The notes under the pieces are model-generated. The model did not search any database, was not told where the DNA came from, and saw only the letters and a list, made by a program, of their open reading frames with translations. This document shows, in pieces, positions 1 through 6,566 of a stretch of DNA of 11,504 bases; position 1 is the stretch's first letter, and the number at the start of each line of letters is the position of its first letter. The DNA comes from Gammaproteobacteria bacterium. Lineage in GTDB: Bacteria > Pseudomonadota > Gammaproteobacteria > UBA6429 > Thiohalophilaceae. Where the stretch lies: positions 1-11,504 of the forward strand of contig DRJN01000260.1 of assembly GCA_011052165.1 (NCBI GenBank), read 5' to 3'. Both the position numbers and the translations under genes were made by a program.

Positions 1-1
1 A

Positions 2-904
2 ATGATCACTATTGGCCGCGATTATGAACTGGATGTGGTAAAAGCCGTCGATTTTGGTTTTTATCTCGATGCGGAAAATCTTGGCGAAGTATTATTGCCG
101 CGTAAATTCGCGCCACCCGATCTGGCGGTTGGCGATTATATCGTGGTGTTTCTTTATCGCGATTCGGAAGATCGACTGGTGGCGACCACACAATTGCCAA
201 AGGCCTGCGTGGGTGAATTTGCCTACTTGCCCGCTGTCGCCAATACCGACTTCGGCACTTTTCTGGACTGGGGGCTGGATAAGGATGTATTGGTGCCGTT
301 CTATGAGCAACACCGGCCAATGCAGGTGGGGCATTCTTATCTGGTGTACCTGTATATTGACAAGAACGATGGCCGGATTGTCGCCTCATCCAAAATCGAT
401 AAATTTCTTGACGATGAAAAACCGCATGACTTCAAACCACAACAGGCCGTTAATCTGATTATCGCCAACAGCACCGAACTGGGTTACAAGGCAATTATCA
501 ACCACAGTCATTGGGGCGTGTTATATAAAGATGAGGTATTTCAGCGTTTGAGTTTTGGCCAGACCATAGACGGCTTTATCAAACATATCCGGCCTGACGG
601 AAAAATTGATTTAAACCTTCAGGACGGCAAACAAACACGCGACCAACATGCCGATCTTATTTTAAAGCACCTGAAAAAACACCAGGGCTTTGCACCCGTG
701 CATGACAAGTCTGATCCCCAATTGATTTCAAAGCTTTTTGGCATGAGTAAAGGCGCATTCAAAAAAGCCATTGGCGGTTTGTATAAACAGCGACTTATCA
801 GCATCGAAAAAGAAGGCATCCGTTTAACTGGCAACGGCGATCAGCAAGCAGGCCCGTCACACAACAAGCCCGACAACATCTGGGGCAAGCGCAAAAAAGA
901 CTGA
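2..904 (+). CDS. CvfB/YitL-type S1-domain RNA-binding protein
   Basis: The 300-residue product fits the CvfB/YitL family, cytoplasmic proteins with S1 RNA-binding folds and a C-terminal winged helix. CvfB of Staphylococcus aureus binds RNA and affects virulence gene expression; the role in gammaproteobacteria is not established. By eye there are S1-like barrels at about residues 1-63, 68-133 (FGTFLDWGL at 84-92) and 147-207 (GYKAIIN at 161-167, GFIKHIRPDGKI at 191-202). A winged-helix part spans about 214-276, containing KSDPQLISKLFGMSKGAFKK (236-255), and the tail is basic (KRKK). The ATG lies at base 2, so the ribosome binding site is outside the window. I take this as the true start because the length and the N-terminal ITIGRDYELDVVKAVDFGFY match the family, but an upstream extension cannot be excluded. 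The permease gene follows on the same strand after 34 nt and may be co-transcribed. The family call is firm; the function is inferred. Confidence 0.85.
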   Translation: MITIGRDYELDVVKAVDFGFYLDAENLGEVLLPRKFAPPDLAVGDYIVVFLYRDSEDRLVATTQLPKACVGEFAYLPAVANTDFGTFLDWGLDKDVLVPFYEQHRPMQVGHSYLVYLYIDKNDGRIVASSKIDKFLDDEKPHDFKPQQAVNLIIANSTELGYKAIINHSHWGVLYKDEVFQRLSFGQTIDGFIKHIRPDGKIDLNLQDGKQTRDQHADLILKHLKKHQGFAPVHDKSDPQLISKLFGMSKGAFKKAIGGLYKQRLISIEKEGIRLTGNGDQQAGPSHNKPDNIWGKRKKD

Positions 905-938
905 ACGAAACAGATCCTCCGAATCGTGTGCGGGAATA

Positions 939-2024
939 TTGTTGAAAGCTCCAGCAACCTTCATTGATTTTGTCCTGCAAGAATGGCTGCTAATGGCCTC
1001 TGCCGCTGGTCTGATTCTGACAGCTTTTTATGCGAAACATTTCCCGGGCTATTCAGCTCAGGAAATACAGGTATTGTTCATCCTGTTTGTGCTTTTTATT
1101 GCCGTTAATGGTTTGCAGAAAAGTGGATTCCTCTTAACAATCGCCCAAAGCATAGAAAAGGGAAAACTTCTATCATTAAAGCTGGTAATAACGACCTTTT
1201 TCTTGTCCATGCTGGTAACAAATGATATTGCTTTAATAGTCATTGTCCCGCTTACGTTATCACTTAATATCAATCGAAAAGATGTTCTGGTTATTTTGGA
1301 GGCATTAGCGGCCAATTCCGGTTCCGCATTAACGCCAGTCGGCAACCCACAGAACCTTTTTATTTACTGGTTCTATGGTGTCCATCCTGATACATTCATA
1401 AAAACAATCGCCCCATTTTCTTTGGTTTTTCTTGGCTTGCTAATTGTTTCTTCGCTGCTGGTTAAAATCAGAAATGGCTTACAGGAAAATCGGGGGCAGA
1501 AACTCGATAAAAAAGCATATCTCTATGGAATGCTGCTTTTTATTGTTCTTTTAACCGTTTTCCATGTACTTCCTGTTTTAACCGGGATTGTTGTCATCCT
1601 TTTTGCTCTCATATTCGACCGCAAAGCTTTGCGCATTGATTATGCGCTACTATTCAGTTTCTTGTTCTTTTTTGGAATTGCAGACAATCTAAAGATTATA
1701 CTGGCTTCTGAAATAAGCCACTCCGGACATGTTTTCCTGTTTTCGGCCCTGGCAAGCCAGTTTATGAGCAATGTTCCTGCAACGCTATTATTTTCCAAAT
1801 TCACATCGAATTGGCAGGCTTTGTTATGGGGTGTGAATGCAGGAGGATTCGGGAGCCTATTCGGTTCGCTGGCAAATCTGATAGCCTACAAAATATACGT
1901 TACACATGAAAGCACGAATAATACGGCTGGATTTACTGCAAGATTTCTTGTAATGGGCTATGTGGCATTGTTTGTATCAATAGGGTTGTATTTCATTTTA
2001 TACCAAACACCTTCTTTGTTATGA
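939..2024 (+). CDS. SLC13/CitM-ArsB superfamily permease (YbiR-like)
   Basis: This 361-residue inner-membrane protein is very rich in Leu, Ile, Phe and Val, with roughly ten hydrophobic segments (for example about 43-59, 82-107, 157-176, 194-226, 235-247, 298-313 and 334-356). Both repeats of the ion transporter superfamily are visible. The first has LVTNDIAL (92-99) followed by NSGSALTPVGNPQN (126-139). The second has SNVPATLLFS (277-286) followed by a Gly-rich loop at 299-310 and ANLIAY (312-317). Related proteins include E. coli YbiR (372 aa as recalled), ArsB and citrate or dicarboxylate carriers; the substrate cannot be read from sequence. The start is uncertain. TTG at 939 has a weak CGGGA upstream, a second TTG follows directly, and the first in-frame ATG (993) would cut into the first hydrophobic stretch. 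The gene is clearly AT-rich (one 60-base line is 37% GC) against about 60% in glmS. Part of that reflects hydrophobic codons, but transfer is possible. Confidence 0.8.
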   Translation: MLKAPATFIDFVLQEWLLMASAAGLILTAFYAKHFPGYSAQEIQVLFILFVLFIAVNGLQKSGFLLTIAQSIEKGKLLSLKLVITTFFLSMLVTNDIALIVIVPLTLSLNINRKDVLVILEALAANSGSALTPVGNPQNLFIYWFYGVHPDTFIKTIAPFSLVFLGLLIVSSLLVKIRNGLQENRGQKLDKKAYLYGMLLFIVLLTVFHVLPVLTGIVVILFALIFDRKALRIDYALLFSFLFFFGIADNLKIILASEISHSGHVFLFSALASQFMSNVPATLLFSKFTSNWQALLWGVNAGGFGSLFGSLANLIAYKIYVTHESTNNTAGFTARFLVMGYVALFVSIGLYFILYQTPSLL

Positions 2025-2034
2025 ATTTTAAAGG

Positions 2035-2097
2035 CAAACGTGTGGCGAGGCATTTCGCAGGCTATTCAACCGTAACGGATTTGGCGAGGTTGCGCGG
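2035..2097 (-). other. Candidate attTn7 site (glmS 3' end and insertion region)
   Basis: The last twelve glmS codons (2062-2097) closely resemble the TnsD recognition sequence of E. coli attTn7 as I remember it, at about 30 of 36 bases. They encode the invariant ending PRNLAKSVTVE. TnsD-guided elements insert about 25 bp beyond the glmS stop, which here falls near 2035-2041, between the glmS and permease stop codons. I see no Tn7 end: the TGTGGCGAG at 2041 points the wrong way for an element lying to the left. The site is therefore a target by conservation, with no proof that it was ever used. Confidence 0.5.
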
Positions 2098-3894
2098 CTG
2101 ATCGACATCGGTACCTTTGATCAGGGCGACGTGATAGGCGAGCAGTTGCAGGGGAATGGTGAAAACGATGGGTGAGATGGCCTTGTCTGTGGGAGCGACA
2201 TTGAGGACGGTGATGCCGTCGGCTGCTTCCATGCCGGACTCTACATCGGCAAAGACAAACAGCTCGCCGCCGCGGGCGCGGACTTCCTGTAGATTGGCCT
2301 TTAACTTGTCGAGTAGCTCATCATTGGGGGCAACCACGACGATGGGCATCTGGGCATCCACCAGCGCCAACGGGCCGTGCTTAAGTTCGCCTGCCGGATA
2401 GCCTTCGGCATGAATGTAGGAGATTTCCTTGAGCTTGAGCGCGCCTTCCAGGGCTACGGGGTATTGCTCGCCGCGGCCCAGAAACAGGGCGTTGTGCTTG
2501 TCGCCGAAACGAACGGCCAGCGTGCTGATCTCCTTATCGAGATTCAACACCTGTTCCACCATGAGCGGCAATTGGCGCAGTTGTTCCACCAGCCGGGCTT
2601 CCAGCACCTCATCGAGCTGATGACGGCGGCCCAGAACGATGATTAGCAACAGCAGGGCGACGAGCTGGGTAGTAAAGGCCTTGGTGGAGGCGACGCCGAT
2701 CTCCGGACCCGCGCGGGTCATCAGCACCAGATCCGACTCGCGCACCAGCGAGCTTTCCGGCACGTTACAAATGCACAGGCTGTGTGCAAAACCGGCATCC
2801 TTGGCGGCGCGCAGGGCGGCCAGAGTATCCGCTGTTTCACCGGACTGGGAGATGGTCACGAACAGGGTGTCGGGCAGCACGGCCGCTTTACGATAGCGAA
2901 ATTCGCTGGCGACCTCCACGTTGCAGGGGATCCCGGCCAGCGCTTCGAAACCGTAACGCGCGATCAGCCCGGCATGATAGGAGGTACCACAGGCAATGAT
3001 CTGCACCTGTTTTATTTTATCGAAAATGGCGGCGGCCTGCGGGCCAAAAATACTCTCCAGCACCTTAGCCTCACCCAGCCGCCCTTCCAGGGTCTCGGCA
3101 ATGGCATCCGGCTGTTCATAGATTTCTTTGAGCATGTAGTGGGCGTATTCACCACGCTCGACGGCATCGGCGTTGAGTGAACTCTGGTGGATCTTGCGCT
3201 CGACCGGATTCCCTTGCGGATCAAAAATCTCGACTCCGGATGCGCGCAGCACCGCCACATCGCCTTCTTCAAGATAAATAAACTGTTGTGTTTCACTGAT
3301 CAGCGCCGCCACATCGGAGGCGATGTAGTTGGCATCGTCTCCCAGACCGATCACCAGCGGGCTGCCGCGACGCGCGGTGATCAGGGTGTCCGGTTCATCC
3401 GTGCTGATGACGCCCAGCGCATACGCGCCTTGCAGATCCTTCACGGTGGCACACACGGCTTTGTACAGATCGTTTTCCTGTGCCATGTACTTGTGTAACT
3501 GATGAACGATGACTTCGGTATCGGTATCCGAAGTAAAAGCGTAATGTTCGGCCTGTTGCCGCTGCTTGAGTTGTTCGAAATTTTCGATAATGCCGTTATG
3601 CACCACGGCCATGCTTTTACGGCAGACATGGGGGTGGGCATTACTCTTGCTGGGAATACCGTGGGTCGCCCAGCGGGTATGGGCAATGCCGACATGGCCG
3701 TTAGCCGGGGTTTTCTTCAGCTCGTTTTCAAGTTGTTTTACCTTGCCGGGCATCCGTACCCGCTGGATACAGCATGCCTCATCCAGCAGGGCCACCCCGG
3801 CAGAATCATAGCCTCGGTATTCCAGTCGCTTTAACCCCTCGACCAGAATATCGACCACATTTTCCTTTGCCACTGCACCAACAATTCCGCACAT
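2062..3894 (-). CDS. glmS: Glutamine-fructose-6-phosphate aminotransferase GlmS
   Basis: GlmS converts fructose-6-phosphate and glutamine to glucosamine-6-phosphate, the committed step towards UDP-GlcNAc for the cell wall and LPS. The 610 residues match the usual length (E. coli 609). The N-terminal class II glutaminase domain begins MCGIVGAV, so Cys2 becomes the nucleophile after Met removal; HTRWATHG (72-79) and HNGIIENF (99-106) line its active site. Two SIS sugar-isomerase domains follow, with ACGTSYHAG (301-309), SQSGETADT (349-357), GRGEQYPVALEGALKLKE (473-490) and HAEGYPAGELKHGP (495-508). The C-terminus LAKSVTVE contains the conserved Lys605 (Lys603 of mature E. coli GlmS). The ATG at 3894 is fixed by the required Met-Cys start; the Shine-Dalgarno is weak. 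The gene lies 151 nt after glmU, and I see no convincing promoter of its own or glmS ribozyme. It converges on the permease gene with a 37-nt gap and no clear terminator. Confidence 0.98.
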   Translation of the reverse strand: MCGIVGAVAKENVVDILVEGLKRLEYRGYDSAGVALLDEACCIQRVRMPGKVKQLENELKKTPANGHVGIAHTRWATHGIPSKSNAHPHVCRKSMAVVHNGIIENFEQLKQRQQAEHYAFTSDTDTEVIVHQLHKYMAQENDLYKAVCATVKDLQGAYALGVISTDEPDTLITARRGSPLVIGLGDDANYIASDVAALISETQQFIYLEEGDVAVLRASGVEIFDPQGNPVERKIHQSSLNADAVERGEYAHYMLKEIYEQPDAIAETLEGRLGEAKVLESIFGPQAAAIFDKIKQVQIIACGTSYHAGLIARYGFEALAGIPCNVEVASEFRYRKAAVLPDTLFVTISQSGETADTLAALRAAKDAGFAHSLCICNVPESSLVRESDLVLMTRAGPEIGVASTKAFTTQLVALLLLIIVLGRRHQLDEVLEARLVEQLRQLPLMVEQVLNLDKEISTLAVRFGDKHNALFLGRGEQYPVALEGALKLKEISYIHAEGYPAGELKHGPLALVDAQMPIVVVAPNDELLDKLKANLQEVRARGGELFVFADVESGMEAADGITVLNVAPTDKAISPIVFTIPLQLLAYHVALIKGTDVDQPRNLAKSVTVE

Positions 3895-3911
3895 GATATT
3901 TAGTCTCTAGA

Positions 3912-3946
3912 GTAGCGCGTGGGCACCAACCCCGTGCCCACCCTAC
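3912..3946. repeat. Palindromic repeat, GTGGGCAC/GTGCCCAC type
   Basis: The arms GTGGGCAC (3919-3926) and GTGCCCAC (3934-3941) are perfect complements around a 7-nt loop. Outer arms GTAG (3912-3915) and CTAC (3943-3946) also pair across a small asymmetric bulge. On the minus strand it reads GTAGGGTGGGCAC..., a form I recall as a dispersed intergenic repeat in many proteobacterial genomes. It would fold as a stem-loop in the glmU-glmS message shortly upstream of the glmS start. No U-tract follows it in the minus direction, so it is not a classic terminator. The structure is directly visible; multi-copy status in this genome is inferred. Confidence 0.75.
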
Positions 3947-3963
3947 ATTACTGATTGAATTAT

Positions 3964-4001
3964 CACCGTTTGTCCTGAGCGAAGTCGAAGGACGAACGGT
4001 G
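3964..4001. repeat. Palindromic repeat, CCGTTCGTCCTTCGA type
   Basis: A 13-bp inverted repeat pairs 3964-3976 (CACCGTTTGTCCT) with 3989-4001 (AGGACGAACGGTG), with one T/G mismatch at 3971/3994 and a 12-nt loop. The minus-strand reading, CCGTTCGTCCTTCGACTTCG, belongs to a widespread dispersed palindrome recalled from many environmental bacterial genomes, often mistranslated as RPSTSLRTNG. It lies 17 nt from the preceding palindrome, in the glmU-glmS spacer. It has no U-tract and would form a strong stem in the intercistronic RNA. Pairing is observed; family membership is from memory. Confidence 0.75.
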
Positions 4002-4045
4002 GCTCCCAAAGTGTGCTGGAATTAGGAACACTTATTAGCCACTAG

Positions 4046-5416
4046 CTACTTTTCTTTAACGGGCCGCTTCCAGCCCTGTACTGTTTTCTGTTTTGCCCGG
4101 CTCAGGGTCAGTTCACCTGCCGGTGCATCCCGGGTCAGGGTGGTGCCCGCACCCAGGGTCGCGCCATCGCCGACTTCGACCGGGGCGACCAACTGACAGT
4201 CTGATCCTACAAACACATCATTACCAATCGTCGTGCGGTGCTTGTAGGCACCATCATAATTACAGGTAATCACACCGGCGCCAATATTAACCCGTTCACC
4301 CACGTCACTGTCGCCAATATAGCTCAGGTGATTGATTTTGGAGGCTTCTCCGACCTTACTGTTCTTGATTTCGACAAAATTTCCCACATGGGTATGGGCC
4401 GAGAGTTCCGCCCCCGGACGCAGGCGGGCAAAGGGGCCGATATGAGCATCGGTGCCGATAGTGGCCTGTTCGATGACACACAGGGCTTGCAACTGCACGC
4501 CTTCGGCGAGGGTCGAATCCTTGATCACACAGCCGGGGCCGACATAAACGCCTTCGCCCAGGCGCACTTTGCCTACCAGAATGACATTTACATCGAGAAT
4601 CACATCCTGAGCAATATCCACCTCACCGCGAATATCAAGCCGTGCGGGATCGATGATGGTGACGCCCTGGGCCATCAGCCTCTCGGCCTGCTGACGCTGA
4701 TACTGGCGTTCCAGCATGGCCAGTTGCGCACGGCTGTTGACGCCCAATACTTCCATCTCTGAATCCGGCTGGCAGGTTTTAATCGTCAGCCCGTCGGCGA
4801 CCGCCATAGCCGTCACATCGGTGAGATAGTATTCACCCTGAGCATTGTCATTGTTCAGTTGTTCCAGCCAGCCGCGCAGGCGACCGGCATTGCCTGCCAG
4901 TATGCCGGTGTTCACTTCGTGGATCTGACGTTCCGCTTCGGTCGCGTCTTTATGCTCAACGATATGTGTGACCTGTGCCTTATTGTTGCGCACAATACGG
5001 CCATAGCCGGTGGGATCGTCGAGATTGACGGTCAACAGGCCGAAGTCATCCGCGCTACAGCCGATCAGTTGTTCCAGTGTGGCCTGACGCGTCAGGGGCA
5101 CATCGCCGTAGAGCACCAACACCGTTTCGGCATCATCCACTTCCGGCATGGCCTGGGCGACCGCATGTCCGGTTCCCAACTGCTCTTCCTGTTTCACCCA
5201 GATCAGATCATCGCGGTTGATCGCAGCGGGCACCTGTTCGCCGCCATGGCCGTATACGACAATAATGTGTTCGGGATTCAGACGGCGCGCAGTGCTGATA
5301 ACATGGCTCAGCAGGGGCTGGCCGGCAAGGGGATGAAGCACTTTAGGCAGACGGGATTTCATCCTCGAACCCTGACCCGCTGCCAGGATAATTATGGTAA
5401 GTTTTGAGGCTGACAT
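4046..5416 (-). CDS. glmU: Bifunctional GlmU: GlcN-1-P acetyltransferase and GlcNAc-1-P uridyltransferase
   Basis: GlmU acetylates glucosamine-1-phosphate with acetyl-CoA and then joins GlcNAc-1-phosphate to UTP, giving UDP-GlcNAc in the cytoplasm. The 456 residues equal the E. coli length, and key positions fall at identical numbers. In the pyrophosphorylase domain (about 1-229) these are LAAGQGSRMKS (11-21), Lys25, the Mg-binding Asp105 in YGDVPL, and Asn227. After a linker helix (about 230-250) comes the left-handed beta-helix of hexapeptide repeats, with RLRPGAELS (331-339), the catalytic His363 in INHLSYIGDSDVG, NYDGAYKHRT (386-395) and GSDCQLVAPV (404-413). The C-terminal tail ends in VQGWKRPVKEK. 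The ATG at 5416 gives the standard N-terminus, although no good Shine-Dalgarno precedes it. The gene is 85 nt downstream of the FKBP gene and 151 nt upstream of glmS, which supplies its pathway (with GlmM encoded elsewhere). No key residue is missing. Confidence 0.98.
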   Translation of the reverse strand: MSASKLTIIILAAGQGSRMKSRLPKVLHPLAGQPLLSHVISTARRLNPEHIIVVYGHGGEQVPAAINRDDLIWVKQEEQLGTGHAVAQAMPEVDDAETVLVLYGDVPLTRQATLEQLIGCSADDFGLLTVNLDDPTGYGRIVRNNKAQVTHIVEHKDATEAERQIHEVNTGILAGNAGRLRGWLEQLNNDNAQGEYYLTDVTAMAVADGLTIKTCQPDSEMEVLGVNSRAQLAMLERQYQRQQAERLMAQGVTIIDPARLDIRGEVDIAQDVILDVNVILVGKVRLGEGVYVGPGCVIKDSTLAEGVQLQALCVIEQATIGTDAHIGPFARLRPGAELSAHTHVGNFVEIKNSKVGEASKINHLSYIGDSDVGERVNIGAGVITCNYDGAYKHRTTIGNDVFVGSDCQLVAPVEVGDGATLGAGTTLTRDAPAGELTLSRAKQKTVQGWKRPVKEK

Positions 5417-5447
5417 ATGGTTTACAAATGCTCGGGGTTGATTGCTG

Positions 5448-5488
5448 GCGATACCCCTGGGTTTCGCCTTGCTCTACCCAGGCTACGC
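5448..5488. repeat. Palindromic repeat, GTAGCCTGGGT/ACCCAGG type
   Basis: The perfect 7-bp arms CCTGGGT (5456-5462) and ACCCAGG (5476-5482) flank a 13-nt loop. Outer pairing continues with TA (5452-5453) against 5484-5485 and GCG (5448-5450) against CGC (5486-5488), across small bulges. The minus-strand reading GTAGCCTGGGTAGAGCAAGG resembles a third dispersed proteobacterial palindrome that I recall as GTAGCCYGGGT...ACCCRGG. It fills most of the 85-nt FKBP-glmU spacer and would be a stem-loop in the transcript. No U-run follows in the direction of transcription. Structure is observed; the family assignment is from memory. Confidence 0.7.
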
Positions 5489-5501
5489 TGCTGACTTCCA
5501 T

Positions 5502-5999
5502 TTAATGCGTGGTGCCGGGATCAGGCCCGTCTGTCACCAGTTTTCCGGTTCTGACTTCCTCTTCGGCGGCGTCACGAATCGCTGATATATTTACCTTGAA
5601 CGTCATGGTCTTACCGGCAAAGGGGTGGTTGCCATCCAGTAGGATTTCGCCGTTTTCAATTTTCACCACGGTCATTTTCATGGTCTCGCCGGTATCGCTT
5701 CTGAATTCGGCCTCGGCGCCTATCTGCTGATACTCGGGGGGCACATTTTCAATTTTATCGCGATACGTCAGGCTGGCATCGTATTCACCAAACCCTTCTT
5801 TGGGCGGCAGCACTATTTCTACCCTGTCATCCACCTCATGGCCTTCCATCGCCTGCATGACCGCCGGAAGAATTTTATCATCCGCACCATGCAGATAGTT
5901 CATAGGAATATCCGACTGTTCCTGCACATTGCCACTTTCATCCATGATTATATAGGTAAAGGTTACCACTTTATTTTTTTCTACACGCTGTCCGGACAT
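5502..5999 (-). CDS. SlyD-type FKBP peptidyl-prolyl cis-trans isomerase without the metal-binding tail
   Basis: The 165-residue product is an FKBP-fold prolyl isomerase closest to SlyD. The FKBP part starts near residue 8 (KNKVVTFTYIIMDESGNV). It includes the SlyD signature NYLHGADDKILP (34-45) and AMEGHEVDDRV (50-60), then PKEGFGEYD (66-74), where Phe70 sits at the place of E. coli SlyD Tyr68. An insert-in-flap chaperone domain lies at about 72-120, followed by DGNHPFAGKTMTF (122-134) and ISAIRDAAEEE (138-148). E. coli SlyD continues with a long His/Cys-rich nickel-binding tail; this protein stops at TDGPDPGTTH, so it should lack that metal storage role. There is no signal peptide, so it is cytoplasmic. 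The ATG at 5999 has only a weak Shine-Dalgarno (AATAAAGAT upstream). The gene sits between atpC and glmU and could be read from a candidate promoter at 6039-6047. A role in folding ATP synthase or Glm proteins is possible but unsupported. Confidence 0.9.
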   Translation of the reverse strand: MSGQRVEKNKVVTFTYIIMDESGNVQEQSDIPMNYLHGADDKILPAVMQAMEGHEVDDRVEIVLPPKEGFGEYDASLTYRDKIENVPPEYQQIGAEAEFRSDTGETMKMTVVKIENGEILLDGNHPFAGKTMTFKVNISAIRDAAEEEVRTGKLVTDGPDPGTTH

Positions 6000-6024
6000 A
6001 TCTTTATTTTACTTGTTCAAACCC

Positions 6025-6057
6025 AAAAAGAGAGGGGCAGTATAACAACAGCCCCCC
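6025..6057 (-). terminator. Candidate intrinsic terminator after atpC
   Basis: Read on the minus strand, GGGGGGC (6057-6051) pairs with GCCCCUC (6038-6032). This gives a 7-bp GC-rich stem with one G-U pair and a 12-nt loop, followed by UC and a run of five U (6029-6025). It begins 49 nt past the atpC stop, the expected place to end the atp transcript. The short U-run and large loop suggest partial termination, with some read-through into the FKBP, glmU and glmS genes. In E. coli read-through from atp into glmUS is known. Confidence 0.55.
6039..6047 (-). promoter_or_regulatory. Candidate extended -10 promoter for the FKBP-glmUS unit
   Basis: On the minus strand TGTTATACT (6047-6039) fits an extended -10 element: TG, one base, then TATACT, five of six matches to TATAAT. 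The best -35 at a 17-bp spacing, TGGGTA (6067-6062), is poor, which is tolerable for extended -10 promoters. Transcription would start near 6032, giving a leader of about 33 nt before the FKBP ATG. The element lies in the loop of the candidate terminator. It is prediction by eye only. Confidence 0.35.
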
Positions 6058-6105
6058 ATGATACCCAGCCCGGAATTTCGAGCTGCGGTTTAATCCGTTT
6101 CTGGT

Positions 6106-6531
6106 TCAGCCGCCGGTATTTTTGCGTACTTTCTGAATCATGCGGATCTGCGCCAGAGCCTGCGCCAGCTCGGCTTCGGCCTTGGCATAGTCCATACTGC
6201 TGCTGCGATCCTTGAGCGCCTGTTCGGCGTGATTTCTGGCTTCCAGCGCGGCGGCTTCATCCAGATCGGCGGCGCGTACCGCCGTATCGGACAATACCGT
6301 GACGACATGCGGTTGAACTTCCATGATGCCGCCGGAGACATAGTAATATTCCTGCTCGCCGCCTTCGCGGGTGACACGGACTTCGCCGGGCTTCAGCGGT
6401 GTCAGCATCTGGGTGTGCCGGGGCATAATACCGACTTCACCCATGAGCGCCGGCGCCAGCACCATTTCCGCCGTACCCGAGAAAATCTCCGATTCGGCGC
6501 TAACGATATCAACATGCATGGTCATGGCCAT
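6106..6531 (-). CDS. atpC: F1Fo ATP synthase epsilon subunit AtpC
   Basis: Epsilon is part of the F1 central stalk; it couples rotation to the c-ring and can inhibit ATP hydrolysis through its C-terminal helices. The N-terminal beta-sandwich covers about residues 1-85, with MHVDIVSAESEIFSG (5-19), GEVGIMPRHTQML (31-43) and the family motif VSGGIMEVQPHVVTVL (65-80). An Ala/Glu-rich two-helix C-terminal part runs from LDEAAALEARN to the end. Four in-frame ATGs cluster at the start. I chose the one at 6531: the GGAG at 6542-6539 is 7 nt from it but only one base from the ATG at 6537, and the resulting MAMTMHVDIVSAE matches E. coli MAMTYHLDVVSAE. The product is 141 residues. It lies 35 nt after atpD and is the last atp gene, followed by a candidate terminator. 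Confidence 0.96.
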   Translation of the reverse strand: MAMTMHVDIVSAESEIFSGTAEMVLAPALMGEVGIMPRHTQMLTPLKPGEVRVTREGGEQEYYYVSGGIMEVQPHVVTVLSDTAVRAADLDEAAALEARNHAEQALKDRSSSMDYAKAEAELAQALAQIRMIQKVRKNTGG

Positions 6532-6538
6532 AATCATT

Positions 6539-6546
6539 CTCCCCCC
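6539..6546 (-). promoter_or_regulatory. atpC: Shine-Dalgarno deciding the atpC start
   Basis: GGGGGGAG on the minus strand lies 7 nt before the ATG at 6531 but only one base before the ATG at 6537. This selects the MAMT start used in E. coli epsilon. Confidence 0.75.
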
Positions 6547-6566
6547 GATCTATTTAACAGGCCAAA

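Noticed and set aside
2041..2050. TGTGGCGAGG near the expected Tn7 insertion point, resembling the TGTGGGCGG end of Tn7
   Set aside because: It points towards glmS, the wrong way for an element lying on the left. It lacks the rest of the end, and no repeated TnsB sites are visible.
3806..4009. A 67-codon minus-strand reading frame spanning the glmU-glmS spacer and the start of glmS
   Set aside because: Its peptide contains RPSTSLRTNG and VGWARGWCP, the typical false translations of the two palindromic repeats. The rest is glmS out of frame.
4009..4033. Inverted repeat AAGTGT/ACACTT after glmU
   Set aside because: Only 6 bp with a 13-nt loop and no U-tract; expected by chance.
3895..4045. 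A glmS ribozyme or separate glmS promoter in the spacer
   Set aside because: The glmS ribozyme is typical of Firmicutes and its core is not apparent here. A GATAAT is present on the minus strand (in GGTGATAATTC) but no acceptable -35 precedes it.
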